A stretch of DNA of 38,090 nt from Bacillota bacterium. Lineage in GTDB: Bacteria > Bacillota > Clostridia > Oscillospirales > Acutalibacteraceae. Below the pieces are notes generated by a model that was given only the letters and a program-made list of their open reading frames with translations, was not told the DNA's origin and made no database searches. Location of the stretch: NCBI GenBank assembly GCA_023458755.1, contig JAEWYE010000010.1, positions 1 to 38,090 on the forward strand, written 5' to 3'. Shown here piece by piece: positions 33,967 through 38,090 of the stretch; position 1 is the stretch's first letter; the number at the start of each line of letters is the position of its first letter. The position numbers and the translations under genes were made by a program.

Positions 33967-34064
33967 TTAAGGCTATATTTTTGACAGTCAATTTGACAGT
34001 ATAAGCATTTTACAAAACGGGAAGCATTTAACGCTATGACCCACAAACGAGCAGCTTTGGGAAC
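33967..34064 (+). repeat. 98-bp direct repeat, copy 2 (partner at 19484-19581)
   Basis: Same orientation and four mismatches relative to 19484-19581. The two copies enclose the whole alpha-mannan locus. From 34065 to 34269 I see only a short tRNA-Met-like core at 34096-34113 and no gene or clear terminator. Confidence 0.85.
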
Positions 34065-34269
34065 TATTTTACACGATGATTCAGAAAGGGTGCTACTCAT
34101 AACCCGAAGGTCGAGGGTGCATTGTGAGGAATAATAAAATTGAATTAGATTCCACTCTCCATACACATGGGTAGCTTGTCAGTTAGCTATTATTGACCCA
34201 ACTAGGACAAAGCAGTACAATTAAACATAAAGGAAAATAGTTCTGATTTTCTGTCTTGGCTTTATATAT

Positions 34270-35406
34270 TTAACAATTTGCGATTTTTGTGAAGGCATCA
34301 TAAATAGCCGTTACTACATTATCTAATTCATCTACGCTGTTATACCTGCCATAGGAAATACGGATAGCTGATTTTGCCTGTTGCTCTGAGAGTCCTAATG
34401 CAAGTAGTACGTGTGATGGCTCGTCTTTGCCGGAATTGCAAGCTGAACTCGTGGACACGCAGACTCCTTTCAAGTCAAGCAAGTGCATAAGCGATTCGCC
34501 CGAAATGCCATCAAAGCCAAGGTTGACTGTGCCGGGTAGACGGCACTCAGTAGCACCATTAATCCTAACAGAGGGTATTTTCTCTTTGATTTTGTTTACA
34601 GTAGCCTCGACCATTACCCTTATTCTCTTTGCTGTCTCAGCCATTTCGTCTATGCTTTCCTCAATGGCGTAACCTGCCGCGACTATTCCGGCAACATTCT
34701 CTGTTCCGGCACGAAGCCCGCGTTCTTGTTCACCGCCAAACACCAGCGGCGGTAATTCTAATCCTGACCGCTTATATAAAAATCCCGTGCCTTTTGCCCC
34801 GTTGAACTTATGGGCAGAGGCGGTTAAAAAATCGACTTGTAAGTCTTTGACATCAACAGGAATATGCCCTACTGCTTGAACTGCGTCGGTATGGAATAGG
34901 ATGCCTTTTTCTTTTAAGAATGCACCAATCTTGGCAATTGGCTGAACAGTCCCAATTTCGTTGTTTGCGAGCATAATCGATACCAGTTTTGTATTGGGCT
35001 TAATTGCTGCCTTAACACTATCAACCGAAACCTGTCCCGCATTATTGACAGGTAAGTAGGTGACCTCGATACCACTTTGTTCAAGCGCACGACAGGCGTT
35101 CAGGACAGAATGGTGTTCAATGGCGGAGGTAATAATGTGCATTGGTTCATTCTGAAAGGTCTCTGTAATACAGCGGAGCACCCAACTGTTTGCCTCTGAA
35201 CCTCCTGAGGTAAATGTAATTTCTGCAGGGTTTGCACCAATACTTGATGCGACTTGTTTGCGAGCTTGTACTATGGCTCGGTTAGCCTTCGCTCCAAGCG
35301 AATACTGGCTGGAAGCATTGCCGTATTGTTCGTGTAAAAATGGAAGCATATGCTCAAATGCACGATCGGAAATCTGCGTTGTTGCGGCATTATCAGCATA
35401 AATCAT
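34270..35406 (-). CDS. Cysteine desulfurase (IscS/NifS/DndA-like) of the BREX operon
   Basis: A 378-residue PLP enzyme of the class-V aminotransferase fold that takes sulfur from cysteine as a persulfide. It starts MIYADNAATT. H98 stacks on PLP in SAIEHHS, K200 forms the Schiff base in TASAHKFNGAKG, and the sulfur-accepting C323 lies in STSSACNSGKDEPSHVL. Length and motifs fit IscS/NifS and DndA. It is the last gene of the pglZ-brxL-zinc protein operon, starting 12 nt after the zinc protein stop behind GAGGTGGTGA. No iscU or tRNA-thiolation gene is adjacent, so delivery of sulfur to a DNA-modifying BREX component is the most economical idea. Confidence 0.93.
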   Translation of the reverse strand: MIYADNAATTQISDRAFEHMLPFLHEQYGNASSQYSLGAKANRAIVQARKQVASSIGANPAEITFTSGGSEANSWVLRCITETFQNEPMHIITSAIEHHSVLNACRALEQSGIEVTYLPVNNAGQVSVDSVKAAIKPNTKLVSIMLANNEIGTVQPIAKIGAFLKEKGILFHTDAVQAVGHIPVDVKDLQVDFLTASAHKFNGAKGTGFLYKRSGLELPPLVFGGEQERGLRAGTENVAGIVAAGYAIEESIDEMAETAKRIRVMVEATVNKIKEKIPSVRINGATECRLPGTVNLGFDGISGESLMHLLDLKGVCVSTSSACNSGKDEPSHVLLALGLSEQQAKSAIRISYGRYNSVDELDNVVTAIYDAFTKIANC

Positions 35407-35418
35407 AGTATCACCACC

Positions 35419-35622
35419 TCAGAATAATGTGCAGCCTTGCTCCTTAAACTCTTCGACTTTAGCTAGTAAGTCCTCAACGGTCACATCAAGATAATTTGCA
35501 AGGCAGGAAAGACAGTATAAATGTTTTACATCCCTGCTGAGTAGTTTTTTATTCAACCCAACAGAAATTTTGTCGAGTTCAGCATCGCAAAGGTAGCATT
35601 TTTGTGGTTTCGCCCTGCTCAT
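35419..35622 (-). CDS. Small two-CxxC (zinc-ribbon-like) protein in the BREX operon
   Basis: A 67-residue protein with two Cys pairs, CYLC near residue 9 and CLSC near residue 37, plus a late single Cys (EQGCTLF). This is consistent with one bound zinc. The C-terminal half is helical and acidic (YLDVTVEDLLAKVEEFKEQG). Its ATG overlaps the brxL stop by 4 nt and the cysteine desulfurase follows at once, so it is made together with both. I do not recognise a named family. It might be a sulfur or DNA adaptor between the desulfurase and the other BREX proteins; that is speculation from position. Confidence 0.8.
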   Translation of the reverse strand: MSRAKPQKCYLCDAELDKISVGLNKKLLSRDVKHLYCLSCLANYLDVTVEDLLAKVEEFKEQGCTLF

Positions 35623-37124
35623 AAATCATCTTCCCTTAACTTATAGGATGACATGCTGCGTTTACCAAATTCTACTGGATTGATAATCTGCATCTGTTTG
35701 AGCACGGTTTCTTGCATTCTCTTCGCAGGTTGCAGACAATAGCGACTGAACTCCTTTCTAAATTCGGGCTCCTTTATCAGTTCACTGTTGGCATGGGGAA
35801 AAAATAGCTTTAAATATGCGGTACACAAACGCATAATAGCTTCTTGCTCACGACCAGATGTTTCGTCCACTTTTGCACCAATCGTAACCAGTTCTTCAAC
35901 CAATCCACGATAGCGCATGTTTTCGGCGGGGGCACGTAATAAGTGCATAATTTCAGTAAAGTATTCCGTATTTAGCGCCCACCCGTTCATATACATTTTA
36001 GGTGAAAGCGGCGGTATGTTTCTGCCAGGCACGAAGCCGTGTATGCGCTGGATTAATGCAGTATCGCGGAAAATTTCCGGTAATTCACGGAACATATCCC
36101 TTGACCCATCCATATCTTCTATGTTTATATTCCCCAAAAAGATTATACCTGCGCCACCTTCAACATTAACATCTCCTACTTTTACTCGACCGTCCTCCAT
36201 ATATCCTTTCAGAATTCCTGCCATCTCTTTGTCGTTTGTAAACTTTATTGATTTAATTTCATCAATAGCTACAAAGTCATTGAATGTGACCAATCCCGAT
36301 GATTTTGCACCGGGCCGCATGTCCAAAAACAATTTTGCACGACTAATACTGCCACCTCCTGCAAGCCAACCGTATTTGCATAGTTTACCAAAAATATACG
36401 ACTTGCCTGTTTGCTGGGGCGCAAGTTCTATTAGGTTTAAGTTAGCTTGAATGAATGGAAGTAGTCTTGTTAGCATTGTGTGTTTCGCCGTCCACACCTC
36501 TTCCGGCATAAGACTTGGACGCATAAAACCGTCAGCGTTATAGTCAATTGCTCCGAGCAGAATGTCCATCCACTCTTCGGTTTCAAAATGTGTACGTGCT
36601 TCACGGAACGCCTCGACACTTACCTCATATGGGCAGAAATTCTTGAAATCAAGGAGAGTGAAACGACCATTTTTCTTGTTGCCTTCAGGCGGCATATATC
36701 CGAGCTTAACCAAACCCCAACCGCCTGCTTCGCCAATTATCTCGCCCTTTATTCTGTCCCACACATAATCTTCGATAACAGTAGAGCTGTGAGAAAAACC
36801 CAAGTCCGCAATCTCAAAAGAGTGAAAATTTGCATTAGGATGGAACACTACACTAATTTTAGCAAGAAAAGGTCGCGTTTCGCCATTGGTGCGGGCCTCG
36901 TCTTCCAATCTGTCTTTTTCACTTCTGTGGGGGATAATTGAAGCGACATACTCGCTTAATTCATCTATGTTTTTTATCCGTCCATTATCATCAGCTTTTC
37001 GCTTGATAATCCAATCGCGTAGAAATGACTCTATTTTGGCGGACTTGAACATTGCCATAATCGCAGGGTCTTTGTAGACCGTAGTTGTTGAAAAGTGTTG
37101 ACGCAACTTCGCTATATCATACAT
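35619..37124 (-). CDS. brxL: BrxL, Lon-like AAA+ ATPase of BREX
   Basis: A 501-residue BrxL (Lon-related protein family). The ATPase core has Walker A LAPQQTGKSYIFGKL (about 234-248), Walker B FVAIDEI (284-290) and a sensor-like IIFLGNINI, followed by FRELPEIFRDTALIQRIHGF, a conserved BrxL stretch. The N-terminal part (about 1-200) holds FRDWI-type helices and a beta-rich region typical of the family. It lacks the long C-terminal Lon-protease extension of about 680-residue BrxL proteins, so it belongs to the short form. BrxL oligomers bind DNA and act in phage restriction. I start it at the ATG 37124, after AAGGA just beyond the pglZ stop; a TTG at 37154 is the other option. Confidence 0.9.
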   Translation of the reverse strand: MYDIAKLRQHFSTTTVYKDPAIMAMFKSAKIESFLRDWIIKRKADDNGRIKNIDELSEYVASIIPHRSEKDRLEDEARTNGETRPFLAKISVVFHPNANFHSFEIADLGFSHSSTVIEDYVWDRIKGEIIGEAGGWGLVKLGYMPPEGNKKNGRFTLLDFKNFCPYEVSVEAFREARTHFETEEWMDILLGAIDYNADGFMRPSLMPEEVWTAKHTMLTRLLPFIQANLNLIELAPQQTGKSYIFGKLCKYGWLAGGGSISRAKLFLDMRPGAKSSGLVTFNDFVAIDEIKSIKFTNDKEMAGILKGYMEDGRVKVGDVNVEGGAGIIFLGNINIEDMDGSRDMFRELPEIFRDTALIQRIHGFVPGRNIPPLSPKMYMNGWALNTEYFTEIMHLLRAPAENMRYRGLVEELVTIGAKVDETSGREQEAIMRLCTAYLKLFFPHANSELIKEPEFRKEFSRYCLQPAKRMQETVLKQMQIINPVEFGKRSMSSYKLREDDL

Positions 37125-37141
37125 CTTGGTCACCGTCCTTA

Positions 37142-37840
37142 TTAAATATCCCAATCTTTTTCTATAAGCTGTTCAATGACCGGCTTGTTGAGTGGTAAAG
37201 GTTTATCATTTTTTATTTTAGAAAAAATGATTACAGGTACTAGCCGCTCTTCGAGAGTAGCACCGCCATGAACGCTTAATTTGCCGCCTTGCTTTGGCAA
37301 ACGGTTATATCCACGAACGACCCAATATGTTGTGTTGCTTTCCACATTGTAGTAAGCTTCAAATTCAGGCGGACGTTCTGTATTTAGCGGTGCGACGGAA
37401 TAACGCCAATCTTGTGGATCTCCATTCCAAGGAAGAGTTTTATCGAGTTTGTGATTGTGCGCGATAACAGCAAGTCTCGACGAACCGTGATCGGCGGTAA
37501 CAACGATATGTTCATAGTTTGTCAGCCCATTTGCAATGCGGTTGAAAATGGTTTCAAACACATCAAGCGTAGCTGCTATGTTTTGTTCAAATGAACAATT
37601 TTCATATTTTTCTGCGCCATCATGCGATATGTTATCGACTTTGTGAACTTCAGGCTTAATAATTCTGTTTGCATCCCAATCCAAGTTATTAAATTTAGTT
37701 GATGATGGCAATCGCACAGCGGCAATATTTGCGCCTGTAATGTTCATTCCTCTGCGTTTTGCCATAGCAAGAATGAGCGGATAATATTCCGCACCCATTC
37801 CGTCAACAACGAGCAGTGCAGAGCAGCTATCGGAAGATAA
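37142..37840 (-). pseudogene. pglZ: PglZ phosphatase-like protein of BREX, C-terminal 232 residues, split by IS110
   Basis: The open frame encodes the end of a PglZ-domain protein of the alkaline-phosphatase superfamily. It begins at the insertion boundary with SALLVVDGMGAEYYPLILAM, the metal-binding Asp region, and continues with HIVVTADHGSSRLAV and SVHGGATLEERLVPVIIF, both hallmarks of PglZ. It ends with TAA two codons before the brxL ribosome site. Full PglZ proteins are about 650-850 residues; here everything upstream of the VVDG motif is replaced by an IS110-type left end. An internal start at the Met of DGMG would give 218 residues without the metal site. PglZ is essential in studied BREX systems, so defence is probably lost. 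Confidence 0.88.
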
Positions 37841-38028
37841 TTATTGTAACATGGAATCACGAGAAGCAAAAGAGGTAGGCAGTTCGGCATCAAACGCCTG
37901 CTTCACAAAGGCCTCCGTCACTATATTTGCAACCTTAAAGCGGCGATAGTTTCGGAAGTAAGCGGTTACAAGCGCAAAGAGTTCTGTGGTCCCAAACAGT
38001 ATCGAATAATTTGCAAAGAGGTATTGCC
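37841..38028 (+). ncRNA. IS110 left-end non-coding region, candidate bridge RNA
   Basis: About 188 nt separate the end of pglZ homology from the IS110 transposase ATG. In the IS110 group, this leader encodes the bridge RNA that pairs with target and donor DNA. The stretch includes self-complementary segments such as AGGC near 37877 and GCCT near 37897. A minus-strand ORF of 71 codons covers it but has no ribosome site or family signal. The exact element end and RNA fold are not resolved; the call rests on position and length. Confidence 0.45.
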
Positions 38029-38090
38029 ATGATTTACGTTGGAATCGATGTTGCAAAGGACAAGCACGACTGCTTCATTGTCAGTTCAGA
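38029..38090 (+). CDS. IS110-family transposase, N-terminal start cut by window edge
   Basis: The ATG at 38029 follows AGAGG. The visible 20 residues, MIYVGIDVAKDKHDCFIVSS, are the start of the DEDD RuvC-like domain of IS110-family transposases, with the first catalytic Asp at D7. The element has inserted in pglZ on the opposite strand. Whether it is the same IS type as the 3' fragment at 3867-4624 cannot be tested here because the two visible parts do not overlap. Confidence 0.9.
   Translation, partial: MIYVGIDVAKDKHDCFIVSS

Noticed and set aside
34080..34166. Possible tRNA gene at the tRNA-Met-like core
   Set aside because: Only the anticodon-arm region matches; no acceptor stem, D arm or CCA end can be built around it.
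37841..38056. 71-codon minus-strand ORF upstream of pglZ
   Set aside because: It overlaps the IS110 left end and transposase start on the other strand and shows no PglZ or other family feature, so it is most likely IS non-coding DNA read through.
1..38090. CRISPR array, rRNA or riboswitch
   Set aside because: No regularly spaced repeats with unique spacers, no rRNA segments and no riboswitch core that I recognise were seen on reading both strands.

Overview
The window looks like an accessory-rich stretch of a low-GC Firmicute chromosome, most likely a gut or anaerobic Clostridia (Oscillospiraceae/Lachnospiraceae-like). This rests on the AT-rich intergenic DNA, strong AGGAGG-type ribosome sites, lipoprotein-anchored ABC transporters and the gene families present. 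No rRNA, tRNA or housekeeping marker is in view, so the genus is a guess.

Layout. (A) 1-4.7 kb: an IS3-family transposase tail, then a minus-strand set of a DedA membrane protein, an OmpR-type histidine kinase/response regulator pair and a PAP2 phosphatase. The 5' end of dedA has been replaced by the 3' part of an IS110-family transposase. (B) 4.7-7 kb: debris (a phage-like remnant and an IS21 tail) around an intact VbhA-like antitoxin/Fic toxin pair with its own promoter and terminators. (C) 7.0-17.8 kb: one long plus-strand operon, closed by a good terminator. It holds a HutC-type GntR regulator, a complete nucleoside-type ABC importer (BMP lipoprotein, double ATPase, two permeases), an isochorismatase-fold hydrolase, a PfkB kinase, a nucleoside phosphorylase, a BtpA/SgcQ-like TIM barrel, an iron-type alcohol dehydrogenase and a TrpA-like TIM barrel. 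This enzyme combination does not match a pathway I know. It reads as uptake of a nucleoside or nucleoside-like compound, base removal, and breakdown of the remaining skeleton to an aldehyde that is then reduced.

(D) 18.0-19.5 kb: a decayed clan-A glycoside hydrolase with a CBM6/35-like module. (E) 19.7-33.2 kb: an alpha-mannan/mannoside utilisation locus. It has a secreted GH76 endo-alpha-1,6-mannanase carrying two beta-gamma-crystallin domains, a GH125 exo-alpha-1,6-mannosidase, a GH38 alpha-mannosidase, a LplABC-type oligosaccharide importer, a GntR-LacI chimeric regulator, an SGNH esterase and a beta-lactamase-fold hydrolase. A 98-bp direct repeat (19484-19581 and 33967-34064) brackets this locus. 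(F) 33.3-34.2 kb: an IS graveyard with an IS3 tail, a broken AlbA_2/HATPase gene, short repeats and hairpins.

(G) 34.3-37.8 kb: a tight minus-strand operon, pglZ (5'-truncated) - brxL - small zinc-ribbon protein - cysteine desulfurase. This is the distal half of a BREX phage-defence locus, most likely type 4, the type whose published layout includes a DndC-like PAPS reductase. The cysteine desulfurase therefore suggests sulfur-based DNA modification. An IS110-family element (left end about 37.84 kb, transposase start at 38029) has split pglZ, so the defence locus is probably inactive or rearranged here. The remaining BREX genes would lie beyond the window.
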